Source: Palsa-504 sp963808615
Lineage (GTDB): Bacteria; Actinomycetota; Actinomycetes; Streptosporangiales; Streptosporangiaceae
NCBI GenBank assembly: GCA_963808615.1
Contig: CAWEGV010000013.1
Coordinates: forward strand, 434,001 to 498,000
Direction: 5' to 3'
DNA length: 64,000 nt
Position numbers and translations under genes: made by a program. Under the pieces are notes generated by a model that was not told the DNA's origin, ran no database searches, and saw nothing but the letters and a program-made list of their open reading frames with translations. This document shows positions 27,653-36,522 of this stretch, in pieces (within the stretch, counting starts at the first letter, position 1; every line of letters begins with the position of its first letter).

Positions 27653-28024
27653 GTGGCTGACGCCGAGGACGTCCGCCGTCTCGCGCTGGCCCTGCCGCAC
27701 GTCGAGGAGATCGACAGCGACGGCTTCGACTTCCGGGTCGGGGGCAAGGGGTTTGTCTGGTCTTACCCCGAACGCAAGCCGGGCCAGCGCCGGGTGATCA
27801 GGACCGACATCGCCGTGCTGTACGTGGGTGATGAGGCCGAGAAGCAGGCCCTGCTCCTCGGCGAGCCAGAGGTCTTCTTCACCACGCCCGGGTACGACGG
27901 CTGGCCGCTGATCATGCTGCGCCTGCCTGAGGTGGACATGGAACGGCTGACCGAGCTGGTGACTGACGCCTGGCGGATGCGCGCGCCGCGGGAACTGGCC
28001 AGCGATCTCGACGATCCTGGCTGA
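27653..28024 (+). CDS. MmcQ/YjbR family protein (second copy)
   Basis: A 123-residue YjbR-fold protein. It contains DVRRLALALPHVEEIDSDGF, VGGKGFVWSYPERKPGQR and PLIMLRLPEVDMERLTELVTD, with the ending AWRMRAPRELASD. The GTG at 27653 is preceded by GAGGAGGG, making it better than the in-frame ATG at 27611. It is diverged from the copy at 9996-10388. Biochemical role unknown. Confidence 0.8.
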   Translation: MADAEDVRRLALALPHVEEIDSDGFDFRVGGKGFVWSYPERKPGQRRVIRTDIAVLYVGDEAEKQALLLGEPEVFFTTPGYDGWPLIMLRLPEVDMERLTELVTDAWRMRAPRELASDLDDPG

Positions 28025-28075
28025 CTGGGACATGAAAGCGGCTGCGTTCGACTAGCGGAAGGCCTATGGTCCCGG

Positions 28076-28873
28076 GTGATGCTTGCTTACGATGTGGCCG
28101 GAACCGGTCCGGCGGTGGTCCTGCTGCATTCCACGGTGTGCGACCGGCGGATGTGGGATCCGCAGTGGCCGGTCCTGGCCGAGGCCGGCTATCGGGTGAC
28201 GCGCTGCGATTTCCGCGGCTTCGGCAGTACGCCGGTCCCGCCGGGACCGTACAACGATGCCGATGACGTGCTGGACGTGGCCGACGAGCTTGGCCTCGGG
28301 CCGATCGCGCTGGTCGGTTCCTCCTACGGCGGCAAGGTAGCGCTGGGGGTCGCCGCCCGGCAGCCGGAGCGGGTCACGGCCCTGGCTCTGCTGTGTTCCG
28401 CGATGTCCGGGCATGAGCCGAGCGAGGTTCTGCGCGCCTTCTGGCAGCAGGAAGAGGAGCTCATCGAGGCCGGCGACATCGGCGGGGCCGTCGAGCTGAA
28501 CGTCGCGACCTGGCTCGGGCCGGAGGCCGACGAGCCGACCCGGGAGAAGGTGCGGCAGATGCAGCGGCACGCGCTGGAGGTCCAGCTGGCCGCTCCGGAG
28601 GAGTTCGGGCCGATCGAGGCGGCCGTGGACCTGCGCGCGATCACCGCGCCCAGCCTGGTGGTGGCCGGGGCGAAGGACCTGCTGGACTTCAGGCAGATCG
28701 CGGCCGAGCTGGCCGACCTGCTGCCTGCCGGTGGCGTGCATGCCGGCCGCCTGCCGGGCGGCCGGCTGGTCGAGCTGGCCTGGGCCGGGCACCTGCCCAC
28801 GCTGGAACGGCCGGAGGAACTGACCGCGATGCTGGTCGCCTTCTTGCGGGAGGCTGTCCGTCCGGCCCCGTGA
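28076..28873 (+). CDS. Alpha/beta hydrolase
   Basis: A 265-residue alpha/beta-hydrolase-fold protein. AVVLLHSTVCDRRMW is the oxyanion strand region, LVGSSYGGKVALGVAARQP holds the nucleophile elbow (GSSYGG, Ser at centre), and a late LAWAGHLPTLERPEEL carries the histidine. The lid is short. It resembles 3-oxoadipate enol-lactonase and related esterases, but the substrate is not determined. The GTG at 28076 or the following ATG may start it; no strong ribosome site is seen. Confidence 0.83.
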   Translation: MMLAYDVAGTGPAVVLLHSTVCDRRMWDPQWPVLAEAGYRVTRCDFRGFGSTPVPPGPYNDADDVLDVADELGLGPIALVGSSYGGKVALGVAARQPERVTALALLCSAMSGHEPSEVLRAFWQQEEELIEAGDIGGAVELNVATWLGPEADEPTREKVRQMQRHALEVQLAAPEEFGPIEAAVDLRAITAPSLVVAGAKDLLDFRQIAAELADLLPAGGVHAGRLPGGRLVELAWAGHLPTLERPEELTAMLVAFLREAVRPAP

Positions 28874-29033
28874 GTTATGAGCGGTACGCCCGCCGGGCTG
28901 GCGGCGTGCGGGCGGATCCGGCGGTCTGACTTGTTCGTGGGATGGCGAGAGACTTCGGCGTGTCGGATCTGTGTCGAACAAGTTTTTAACTATCATGACA
29001 GGTAGACAGATTCATACGAACGGAGCGTTGTTT

Positions 29034-31091
29034 ATGGGCGACGGGCCAGCTCACGAGACTCCCGGGCGGGACGAAGATCCCCGCCGGGAGCCCGCCGGGC
29101 TGGGCGGCGACCCGCGGTTCGACCGGGAGCCCCGGTTCGACGGGGACCGGGGGTGGCGGCTGCGGCCCTCGAGCCCGGACTGGCCCGCGGGGCAGCACCC
29201 GGCCGAGCTGCCCGACGATGAGCCGCCGTCGGAGGATGAGGATGCGTGGGCGGGCGGCGTGGACCCGGAGGACCTGGCGGTCTGGCTGGATGACGCGCAG
29301 CTGGCCGCGCTGTACGCCGAGGCGGCGCAGGTGACCGCGGATGCGGCCCGGGCCCGGGCGGTGCGGGAGCGGCTCGGCCTGACCGGCACGGAGGCCGGGG
29401 TCGCGGCCGAGGACCGCCGGGGTCCGGGGATGCCCGGGTCGGCCAAGAGCTTCCCGGGTGAGTACACCAGCCGGGCATCCGGGTTCGCGTCGGGCAAGCC
29501 GCTGGATGCCGCGGCGGGCTGCGTGAGCCTGGGCCTGTTCGCGGAGGAGGCCGCCGGGGATGATGACCGGTGCCCGGGGGCGTCCGATGATGAGCTGCTC
29601 GGGCTGATCTGCGGGTGGGACCGGGTGCAGGCCCACGCGGCGGCGCGGAAGCATGCGGCGGTGGCGGAGTTCCTGCGCCGCCGTGCCGCCCGCGGGTTCG
29701 CGCCGGAGGGGCCGGCGGCGATGCCGGCGGCGTGGGATGAGTTCGCCCCGGTCGAGCTGGCCGCGGTGCTCGGTGAGTCCCGGTGGGCAGCTGATCAGCT
29801 GCTGGACGTGGCGCATGACCTGGAAGTCAAGCTGCCCGGCACCAGGGCCGCGTTCCGGGACGGGATCATCTCCGAAGCCAAAGCGGGCATCATCGCCCGC
29901 GCCACTGCGGTGCTGGACGCCGGGGAGGCGCGGGCGGCGGAGGCGCTGGTGCTGGGCCGGGCCGGGTGGCTGACCCCGGCCGGGCTGGCCGCCGCGATCA
30001 CCCGCGCCGTCATGCAGGTCGCCCCCGACAAGGCGAGGAAGCGGCGGGAGCAGGCGGCGAAGCAGGCCCGGCTGGAGCGGTGGGCGGAGGCGTCGGGGAA
30101 TGCGGGGCTGGCCGGGCGGGAACTGCCGCCGGCGCAGGTGCTGGCTGCCGACCAGCGGGTGAACGCCTGGGCCCGGGAACTCCGCCAGGCCGGGGTCGAG
30201 GGGAGCATGGACGAGTTGCGTGCCCGCGCCTACCTCGACATCCTGCTCAACCGTGACTCCCGCCTGGCTGTCCGGCACGACGACCCGGACGGAGCGGACG
30301 GAGCTGACGGGCCGGGCTGGCCCGAGCCGGCCGTCCCCGGCGACCGCGGCGGCGGCGGCGTGATCCCGGCCGGGTTCGCCGGCAAGATCAACCTCACCGT
30401 CCCGGCCGCCACCCTGCTCGACCTGGCCAGCCGGCCGGGAGAGATCTCCGGGATCGGGCCGATCGACCCGGACCTGGCCCGCGACCTGGCCCGCGCTGCC
30501 GCGGCCAACCCGAAGACCACCTGGTGCGTGACCGTGACCGACCGCGACGGGCATGTCATCGGGCACGGCTGCGCCCGGCCCGCACCCCGCGACGACCGGT
30601 CCAGACGGGGCACACCCGGCGGGCCCGGGCCGCCCGGCAGGACCGGCGGGCCGCGATTCACCTTCACCCCGGACCGGCGGGCCGGACCGCCAGGCGGATA
30701 CGGGACCTGGCGGCTGGCTACCGGGATCCCCGGACGGCCGGACCTGATCATCAGCCTCGGGCCGATCACCACCGACCCCTGTGATCATCGGCACCAGGCC
30801 CGCGGGCACGATCCCGGCGTGTTGCTCAAGCACCTGACCCAGATCCGGAACGCCACCTGCACCGGACCCGGATGCCGGCGGCCTTCAACACGGGCCGACT
30901 TCGAGCACAACGTGCCCTACCAGGCCGGCGGCCGCACGTGCCTGTGCAACGGCGATCCGAAGTGCCGGCACGACCACCGGCTCAAGCAGCACCCGGGATG
31001 GAAATCCGAGCACCTCGCCGACGGGACCATCCGGTGGACCATGCCCAGCGGACGGCAGCACACCACCGAACCCACCCGGTACCCGATCTAG
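29034..31091 (+). CDS. DUF222/HNH endonuclease (13E12-type repeat protein)
   Basis: A 685-residue protein of the DUF222-HNH family, multicopy in many actinobacteria. The N-terminal 150 residues are low-complexity and acidic; DUF222 covers roughly residues 190-500 (RVQAHAAARKHAAVAEFLRR, VELAAVLGESRWAADQLLDV). The C-terminal HNH nuclease has CTGPGCRRPSTRADFEHNVP, CLCNGDPKCRHDHRLKQHPG with four zinc-ligand cysteines and an HNH variant. The start is the ATG at 29034 after CGGAG; an ATG at 28995 is possible. Such genes behave like selfish or defence-linked nucleases, though none is well characterised. It stands alone, with a methyltransferase stump and element remnant just downstream. Confidence 0.82.
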   Translation: MGDGPAHETPGRDEDPRREPAGLGGDPRFDREPRFDGDRGWRLRPSSPDWPAGQHPAELPDDEPPSEDEDAWAGGVDPEDLAVWLDDAQLAALYAEAAQVTADAARARAVRERLGLTGTEAGVAAEDRRGPGMPGSAKSFPGEYTSRASGFASGKPLDAAAGCVSLGLFAEEAAGDDDRCPGASDDELLGLICGWDRVQAHAAARKHAAVAEFLRRRAARGFAPEGPAAMPAAWDEFAPVELAAVLGESRWAADQLLDVAHDLEVKLPGTRAAFRDGIISEAKAGIIARATAVLDAGEARAAEALVLGRAGWLTPAGLAAAITRAVMQVAPDKARKRREQAAKQARLERWAEASGNAGLAGRELPPAQVLAADQRVNAWARELRQAGVEGSMDELRARAYLDILLNRDSRLAVRHDDPDGADGADGPGWPEPAVPGDRGGGGVIPAGFAGKINLTVPAATLLDLASRPGEISGIGPIDPDLARDLARAAAANPKTTWCVTVTDRDGHVIGHGCARPAPRDDRSRRGTPGGPGPPGRTGGPRFTFTPDRRAGPPGGYGTWRLATGIPGRPDLIISLGPITTDPCDHRHQARGHDPGVLLKHLTQIRNATCTGPGCRRPSTRADFEHNVPYQAGGRTCLCNGDPKCRHDHRLKQHPGWKSEHLADGTIRWTMPSGRQHTTEPTRYPI

Positions 31092-31168
31092 GCGGGATGG
31101 GCCGAACGATAGGCGGGAGCGGGGGCGCGGCGGGGCGGCGGGTTGGGGCGGGACGCTAACATCGCCTC

Positions 31169-31274
31169 ATGTCCGGACAGGCCGGGAGAGAACTCGAGGG
31201 GCAACCCGCCCGGGGGCAGACTCCGGACACCCGCCATGCCCACTCTGCTCGCGTCTACAACTACTGGCTGGGCG
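31169..31274 (+). pseudogene. SAM-dependent methyltransferase (DUF574-type), 5' stump
   Basis: The ATG at 31169 opens a frame with TPDTRHAHSARVYNYWLGGK, the invariant start of actinobacterial SAM-dependent methyltransferases of the PF04672 type. After LGGK, where DNFAADR is expected, the sequence switches to unrelated, less GC-rich DNA. The matching C-terminal portion reappears at 33600-33956 in the same orientation, so one gene has been split by about 2.3 kb. Confidence 0.7.
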
Positions 31275-31599
31275 GCAAAACAACATTAGTCAAGTGGAAT
31301 CGGGACTCCCGTACAGCGGCCGGACTGCGGTCATACAGGCACGTCATACTAGTTTTTCGAAAACTGCATGCCGCGCTGTACGCTGCTTGTTCAGTCCGTA
31401 TATGGGGTTTATGCCCGGTTTTCCGGGCCGGGTTTCCTGACTCTGGCCTGACTCCGCTGGCTGGTTTCCCCTGCCTGGCCTGGGGTTTCGCCTGTTCCGG
31501 CCTGGCTTTAGCGCGTGGCCGGGGCTTGCCGGGAAGGACGCGGGTTCGCGTCGGTCATCGTCGGCTGGCCTCCGGGCGCTGGCGCTGGGCGGCAGGACC

Positions 31600-31995
31600 C
31601 AGATGGTGACCTCGCCGGGGGTGCCGGGCGGCAGGGCCTCGCGCAGCGGGTGACCACGCCGCGTGCGGGGCCGGCGGTCAGGTAGATGACGCGGGGGTAG
31701 CCGTCCGGGCCGGCCATGCCGGTCATGATCTGGGCGGTGCGGTCGGCGTGCTTGGCGGTCAGTTCGACCTCGATGGCCCAGACCTGCCGGCGTACGGGCT
31801 GGCCGGGATGGACGGCCACCAGATCTCCGCGTCGGGCCGGTGGGTGCCGGCGGCCGGGCCTTTGCGGCGGATGCGGCGTTCGGACTGCCACCACGCCTCG
31901 TGCTGGTCCCAGGCGGGGCTGGCCTGGGACCAGAGCCGGGCGGCCAGCACGGCGCGGATGTGTTCCAGGCGGCCCAGCGGGGGCCGGTCGGCGGA
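31600..31995 (-). pseudogene. Replication-relaxation family protein remnant (frameshifted)
   Basis: On the reverse strand one frame gives RLEHIRAVLAARLWSQASP, then WWQSERRIRRKGPAAGTH and AEIWWPSIPASPYAG. The next frame continues with VWAIEVELTAKHADRTAQIM and RVIYLTAGPARGVVTR, and a third would carry EVTIWVLPPSAS. These are the successive C-terminal segments of replication-relaxation proteins found on actinomycete plasmids and integrative elements. At least two frameshifts make it a pseudogene. The N-terminal half is absent. Identification is from memory of the family pattern. Confidence 0.5.
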
Positions 31996-32212
31996 CCCCC
32001 GCCGCCCTGCGGAGCTGGCAGTCCAAACGCAAGATCGCCGGCAACCGCGCCCCGGCCGGAGAGCCCGGCTAGGCTCCGGGAACCGCGCAGGCCTGATGAA
32101 GTTGACGACCCGGCGGGCGCGGAGGACGGCGAGTGCCGCGATGCCTATTAATTCCTTAGGTCTACGGCTGCCGGCGGATTACCCTTTGGCGGGTTAGCTC
32201 AAGGAGCCGGCC

Positions 32213-32812
32213 GTGGAACGGGTGGCAATAGATCGCGTTCAGCAGATGATCGACGACCAGGCGGCGCAGCGTTTCCCCGCGGGCGCGGTGCCGCGGCTCT
32301 TGCTGCTGCAATACGGTGACCACCCGGTGGCCGAGCCGGGAGAGCTGTATCTGCGGGTGATCTTCGGCCAGGACCGCGCGACCCCGCACACGTGGATGGA
32401 TGAATACGGCGACCGGCTGGAGGACTTCCGGGCGCAGCGGCTTCCAGAGGTCAAGGGGCTTGTGTTCACCACCGATGACACCGACACCGCCGCGCGCCGC
32501 CCGGCCGGGATCATAAAGATGGACGACTTGTCCCTGCTCGATGGAGAAGAAGACGAGATTGCGCGCGGTCTCACCCCGGTGGAACGGCTCTCCTCGGATC
32601 CACGGACCTGGCCACGCTGGACGCGCTGGTTATCGCGGGCATCGCGGCTAGCCGCGCGCAGAGTGTGCGCTGGTGCCTGGCCCGCATCCGCGAGCAGCCG
32701 GCATACGCGAAGCTCAGCGAGCGGCCGCGCGAGCCCGGCGCGCTGGAAGCCCGCGCAGGCATGGACCAGGTCGTGCGGGACCAGCTGCAAAGCAGGCTCG
32801 ACGCGCAGGTGA
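32213..32812 (+). CDS. Ribbon-helix-helix-linked hypothetical protein, first copy (frameshifted)
   Basis: The GTG at 32213, after AAGGAG, opens a roughly 125-residue module (VQQMIDDQAAQRFPAGAVPR, LYLRVIFGQDRATPHTW). After LTPVERLSS the native continuation lies one frame over: STDLATLDALVIAGIAASRA, then VRWCLARIREQPAYAKL, which looks like a CopG-type ribbon-helix-helix DNA-binding domain. The uncorrected frame runs to 32812 with unrelated residues. A one- or two-base slip near 32595-32605 therefore separates the sensor-like and DNA-binding parts. No function is known. Confidence 0.45.
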   Translation: MERVAIDRVQQMIDDQAAQRFPAGAVPRLLLLQYGDHPVAEPGELYLRVIFGQDRATPHTWMDEYGDRLEDFRAQRLPEVKGLVFTTDDTDTAARRPAGIIKMDDLSLLDGEEDEIARGLTPVERLSSDPRTWPRWTRWLSRASRLAARRVCAGAWPASASSRHTRSSASGRASPARWKPAQAWTRSCGTSCKAGSTRR

Positions 32813-33369
32813 AGGAGCGCTTCCCCGGCGGCCGGGTACAGCGGGTCGCGCTGGTGCGGTACGGCGACGATCCGGGGGTCGAGCCGGGAGACCTGGTGGT
32901 CCGGGTGGTTATCGGAGAGGCCGGGGAAGACCCGTTCCTGCCTGCCTGGGAGCGGGACCATGAGGCGATGATCAGGGAACTCCCCCGTGAGGTCGCGGAG
33001 CAGGTTCCCGGAGCCAGCTACCTTGAGTTCTGCTTCGGCGGCGGCATCGGCCGCCATGGCCGGATCAGGCACCGGCTCGGCGGCTCGGCGGATGATCCTG
33101 CGGGGCGCGACCTTACCCCGGCCGGTGTCAGGGTCGGACCCGTGGACCTGGAGATGCGTGTCCGGGCGGGGAGCGGTGCCGCCGTGGGAAGCGGACTTAG
33201 CACCGGCCCGTGGGCTAGTCGGCCGTTATCGCCCGGTGGCGGCCCTCGTGGCGGTTGCTGGTCCAGCGGGCGTTCATCATTGCGCCGATGCGCTGTTCGG
33301 CGTTGGCGCTGGCGTGGATGTAGAAATGCAGCGTGGTCTCGATGCTGTCGTGGCCTAGGACCTGGCTGA
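32761..33369 (+). CDS. Paralogous copy of the ribbon-helix-helix-linked hypothetical (3'-truncated)
   Basis: The ATG at 32761 begins a second module clearly related to the one at 32213: VVRDQLQSRLDAQVKERFPG against the earlier VQQMIDDQAAQRFPAG, then YGDDPGVEPGDLVVRVVIG against YGDHPVAEPGELYLRVIFG. The pair arose by tandem duplication. Similarity ends near 33165 at DLTPAGVRVGPVDLE, just where the first copy enters its DNA-binding domain. Beyond this the frame runs antisense over the integrase remnant to a stop at 33369. The frame also stays open upstream to include the DNA-binding segment of the first copy. Confidence 0.45.
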   Translation: MDQVVRDQLQSRLDAQVKERFPGGRVQRVALVRYGDDPGVEPGDLVVRVVIGEAGEDPFLPAWERDHEAMIRELPREVAEQVPGASYLEFCFGGGIGRHGRIRHRLGGSADDPAGRDLTPAGVRVGPVDLEMRVRAGSGAAVGSGLSTGPWASRPLSPGGGPRGGCWSSGRSSLRRCAVRRWRWRGCRNAAWSRCCRGLGPG

Positions 33370-33600
33370 TGTTGGCGAGTTCGCGCGGGGCCTCGTCCAG
33401 AGCCTCGCTGGCGAACTGGTGGCGCAGGCTGTGGGTGTGCACTCCGCTGCTCTGGAGGTATTCGAGCATGCGGCCGAACCGGTTTCCTGCGGTGCTGTAG
33501 GGCATGTAGGGGGTGCCGTTCGGGCCGGGGCACAGCGACCCGTCGGGCAGTTCCTGGACCATGTCCCAGATCATGTCGGGCACGGAATGTCGCGGAAGTC
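33215..33600 (-). pseudogene. Tyrosine recombinase (phage-type integrase), C-terminal remnant
   Basis: The reverse frame shows the integrase catalytic box II SLRHQFASEALDEAP (HxxR) and QVLGHDSIETTLHFYIHASA with the GH and the nucleophile tyrosine followed by xH, closing with a basic tail. The preceding PDMIWDMVQELPDGSLCPG fits the strand region of integrases. Box I (first arginine) and the DNA-binding N-terminus are missing: the sequence turns into antisense of the methyltransferase at about 33600. It cannot be active. Confidence 0.7.
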
Positions 33601-33956
33601 TCCGGCCAGTCGCGCTCATGCTGCTGATCATCTTGCACCTGATCCCGGACGCCGACGACCCGTACGGCATCGTGACTACGCTGCTCGATGCCCTGCCCTC
33701 CGGCAGCTACCTCGTGCTCGCCCACCCAGCCAGCGACATCCTGGCCGACAGGATGGCCGAGATGACCAAGCGCGTGAACGAGCGCATGAGCGGGCCGAGG
33801 GCCACCATGCGCGACCGGGCAGCGATCACCCGCTTCTTCGGCGGCCTGGAACTAGCCGAGCCCGGCGTAGTACAGCCCCAGCAATGGCGTCCGGAGCCGG
33901 GTGTTCACAGCCCGTCGCAGGTAACGGCCTGGTGCGGGGTGGCACGCAAGCGTTAG
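33600..33956 (+). pseudogene. SAM-dependent methyltransferase (DUF574-type), 3' part
   Basis: The frame from about 33600 (RPVALMLLIILHLIPDADDP, then ALPSGSYLVLAHPASDI and RDRAAITRFFGGLELAEPGV, ending TAWCGVARK) matches the final 115 residues of PF04672-type methyltransferases. Its 5' stump is at 31169-31274. A short in-frame start could allow expression, but the SAM-binding glycine loop lies in the missing middle, so it is inactive. Confidence 0.72.
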
Positions 33957-34005
33957 CCGGCAGCGAGCACTGACCTTCAGCAGGTCGCGCCGGCCAGAGC
34001 CGATC

Positions 34006-34818
34006 TCACGATTCGGGTCCGGCCGGGCTCTTGCCGCGAGCCGGGCGGGGACCCAGGTCGCTGGCTCCCCGGCTGACGGTGATCACGCCGAGCAGTGCGG
34101 TTAGCGGGACGACCAGCGCGATGAAATCGGCGGAGGTGAGGTTGCCCAGGGCGTCCAGCGCTCCGGCGAAGCCGATGACCATCACCGCGATCACGATCAG
34201 TCCCCACCCGTGCAGGAACAGCCGCAGGGTGAAGGGGGGCGCGGTCGAAACCTCGGGCAACGCGGTCACTGACTTCGTTTCGCGGCGCTCGCTGAGGCCT
34301 TCGCGTACCCGCACGCTGACCATCAGGTTGCCCGGCTGGTCGGCGATCAGGAGCAGTTCGTCGGGATGGGCCGGATCGGGCGACTGGGACACCGAGCCGC
34401 CACCTGCCGCCCAGGTCACCATCTTCCCGTCGCCTGCGGGCCGGACGCGGTAACGGACCTGTTCGCCGGCCACTACCGTTTCCGGCCCGTCGATGACGAG
34501 CTTGGCTGACCGCGCGGCGGTAGCTACGCGGCTGGCAGGCACCTTCGTCCCGGCCTGGGCTGCTACCGCCTCCTTCGCTTCGCGGAGTTCGACCAGGGCT
34601 GCCTCGGCACTGGCATGGCCGTTGAGCGCAGGTTCCGCCGCCTCCGTTTCCCCGGCCACCACGAACTGGCGGCGGGTCAGCTGCTCGGCGAGCCGGATCT
34701 GCCTGGCGTGCACGCTCCAGGCCATGGCTACCACCGCCCCGGCGAGCCCGGACGCCCCGAGTCCGAGCAAAGCGGCGACTACGGGCTGGCTGGCGCCAGC
34801 GGCAACGGCTGAGACCAT
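34006..34818 (-). CDS. Membrane protein with Ig/PKD-like extracytoplasmic domain
   Basis: A 270-residue protein with one N-terminal transmembrane helix (QPVVAALLGLGASGLAGAVV) and two C-terminal ones (GWGLIVIAVMVIGFAGALDA, DFIALVVPLTALLGVITVS). Between them, residues about 110-190 form a beta-rich domain (LVIDGPETVVAGEQVRYRVR, PGNLMVSVRVREG) resembling bacterial Ig or PKD folds. An alpha-helical, alanine-rich stretch precedes it. The ATG at 34818 follows AGGGAG. I do not recognise the family; a sensory or scaffold role is possible. Confidence 0.6.
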   Translation of the reverse strand: MVSAVAAGASQPVVAALLGLGASGLAGAVVAMAWSVHARQIRLAEQLTRRQFVVAGETEAAEPALNGHASAEAALVELREAKEAVAAQAGTKVPASRVATAARSAKLVIDGPETVVAGEQVRYRVRPAGDGKMVTWAAGGGSVSQSPDPAHPDELLLIADQPGNLMVSVRVREGLSERRETKSVTALPEVSTAPPFTLRLFLHGWGLIVIAVMVIGFAGALDALGNLTSADFIALVVPLTALLGVITVSRGASDLGPRPARGKSPAGPES

Positions 34819-35118
34819 GTCGTCTCCCTGATCGGGCCGGTCGCGGTTGGGCGAGGTTCCCGGTGGTCACCGGCCCGGCCAGCCGTGACCGGGAACTCTC
34901 GTCAGCGAGCTCACGCTCGCACAGCTATTAAAACATATAATCGAACATGGTGGAACTCTGTCCTTAGCTATCGAAACGAGCTGGGGTAAAATCGCTGGCC
35001 AGGTAGCCGGGCGCTGAGCATGGGGATGGAGCATGAGGACTCCAGCGCCAAGGGCTGACCGGGCAGCCGGTGCTCGGAGCTCAGGACAACGACGTTTGAT
35101 TGCTTCATCAATTGTATT

Positions 35119-36483
35119 TCAGTTCATCCGGTCGAGAATCTGGGCAACCAGGTCCATTGACGTATCCGGATGCAGGAAAGCGAACCTGGCCACCGTCTCA
35201 CCTTCCCAGGCGGACGGCGGGATAAAGGCGATCTGATCGGTCAGCAGCTGATCCGCCCACTGGCTGTACTGGGCAGAGTCCCAGCCGCGGCGGCGGAACA
35301 GCACCACCCCGAGCTCGGGTTCGCGGATCAGCTCCAGGTTGTCCCGGCGGCGGATCTCGCCCGCGGTCTGGCGGGCCAGGTCGATCGCGGCCTCGATAGC
35401 CTCGGTGTAGGCGTCGGTCCCGTAGACCGACAGCGAGAACCACAGCGGCAGGCCGCGCGCCCGCCTGGTCAGGTGGTAGGCGTAATCGGTAGGGTTCCAC
35501 TCCCCCGGCGTGTCGTGGATGACGTCGAGATACGAGGCGTCCTGCGTGTGCACCGACCGGGCCAGCGACGGCTCGCGGTACAGCAGCGCCGCGCAGTCGA
35601 ACGGGGCGAACAGCCACTTGTGCGGGTCCACGATGAACGAGTCGGCGTTCTCGATGCCGTCATACTTGGCTCGCACGCTCGGCGCGAACAGGCCCGCGCC
35701 CCCGTAAGCGCCGTCGACGTGGAACCACAGGTGGTGCTCCCGGGCGACGGCGGCCACGCCCGCCAGGTCGTCGATGATGCCCGCGTTCGTGGTGCCTGAG
35801 GTGGCCACGACCGCGGCGATCGAGGCCGGATCGCCGTGGGCCTCGATCGCGGCGCGCAGGCCAGCGCCGGTCAGCCGGTGGCCGTCGGCCCGTACGATCA
35901 GCGGGTCCATCTCGCAGATGCGCAGCGTGTTGGTGATCGAGGAGTGCGCGTCCTCGCTGACCGCCACCCGCCACCGCCGCCCGGCCGAAGCCCCGGGCCC
36001 GGCCTTGCGCTTGGCCACCTCCCTGGCCACGACCAGGGCGGACAGGTTCCCGGCCGAGCCGCCGGAGACGAAGCAGCCGCCCGCGCTGGCCGGCATCCCG
36101 GCCCGGTCCGCGATCAGCCGCAGCACCTGGTTCTCGGCGTGGATGGCCCCGGCCGCCTCCAGCCAGGAGATGCCCTGGATCGACGCGCACGAGACGAGCA
36201 TGTCGAACAGCAGCGCGGCCTTGGTCGGCGCGGCCGGGATGAAGCCCAGGAATCGCGGGCTGTCCGCGGAGATCACCGCGGGCGCGACGACCGAGGTGTA
36301 CACGCCGAGCACCTGATCGGGGTTGTGCGGGCCGGGGCCGAGCAGGCCCTGCAGCGCCGCGTCCAGCTCGGCCGGATCCCGGGAGCCCTGGTCCAGGGGC
36401 ACCGGGTCCAGCCGCAGCCGGTTCTCCGCGTAGGCGAGCACCGACCTGATCATCGACTCTGTCGTCGCATCCACACTGTGCAT
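35119..36483 (-). CDS. Pyridoxal-dependent (group II) decarboxylase
   Basis: A 454-residue PLP enzyme of the aromatic-L-amino-acid/glutamate/diaminobutyrate decarboxylase group. Visible are the substrate and PLP pocket FVSGGSAGNLSALVVARE, the aspartate strand LWFHVDGAYGGAGLFAPS and the Schiff-base lysine in IVDPHKWLFAPFDCAALLY. Length and order fit a complete enzyme. The exact amino acid cannot be told; tryptophan or tyrosine type is plausible. The ATG at 36483 begins the conserved part; an upstream GTG-led extension exists. A copper amine oxidase 4 kb away could act on amines it forms (inference). Confidence 0.85.
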   Translation of the reverse strand: MHSVDATTESMIRSVLAYAENRLRLDPVPLDQGSRDPAELDAALQGLLGPGPHNPDQVLGVYTSVVAPAVISADSPRFLGFIPAAPTKAALLFDMLVSCASIQGISWLEAAGAIHAENQVLRLIADRAGMPASAGGCFVSGGSAGNLSALVVAREVAKRKAGPGASAGRRWRVAVSEDAHSSITNTLRICEMDPLIVRADGHRLTGAGLRAAIEAHGDPASIAAVVATSGTTNAGIIDDLAGVAAVAREHHLWFHVDGAYGGAGLFAPSVRAKYDGIENADSFIVDPHKWLFAPFDCAALLYREPSLARSVHTQDASYLDVIHDTPGEWNPTDYAYHLTRRARGLPLWFSLSVYGTDAYTEAIEAAIDLARQTAGEIRRRDNLELIREPELGVVLFRRRGWDSAQYSQWADQLLTDQIAFIPPSAWEGETVARFAFLHPDTSMDLVAQILDRMN

Positions 36484-36522
36484 GGGCGCACCGTAGAGGC
36501 TCGGGACGCCGGATCGCAAGGG

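Larger units (their letters stand above)
31275..33595. mobile_element. Remnant of an integrative element inside a methyltransferase gene
   Basis: The interval separates the two halves of the methyltransferase and carries parts typical of actinomycete integrative/conjugative elements: a broken replication-relaxation-type gene, two related ribbon-helix-helix-like genes, and the C-terminal domain of a tyrosine integrase at its right end. The left 230 bases (31275-31500) are AT-richer and hold a TTTTTCGAAAA palindrome and no gene. About 120 middle codons of the methyltransferase are also missing, so insertion was accompanied by deletion. No matching att repeats could be picked out by eye. Confidence 0.5.

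Noticed and set aside
31354..31380. attachment-site core around the TTTTTCGAAAA palindrome
   Set aside because: No second copy was found at the right end of the element near 33595.
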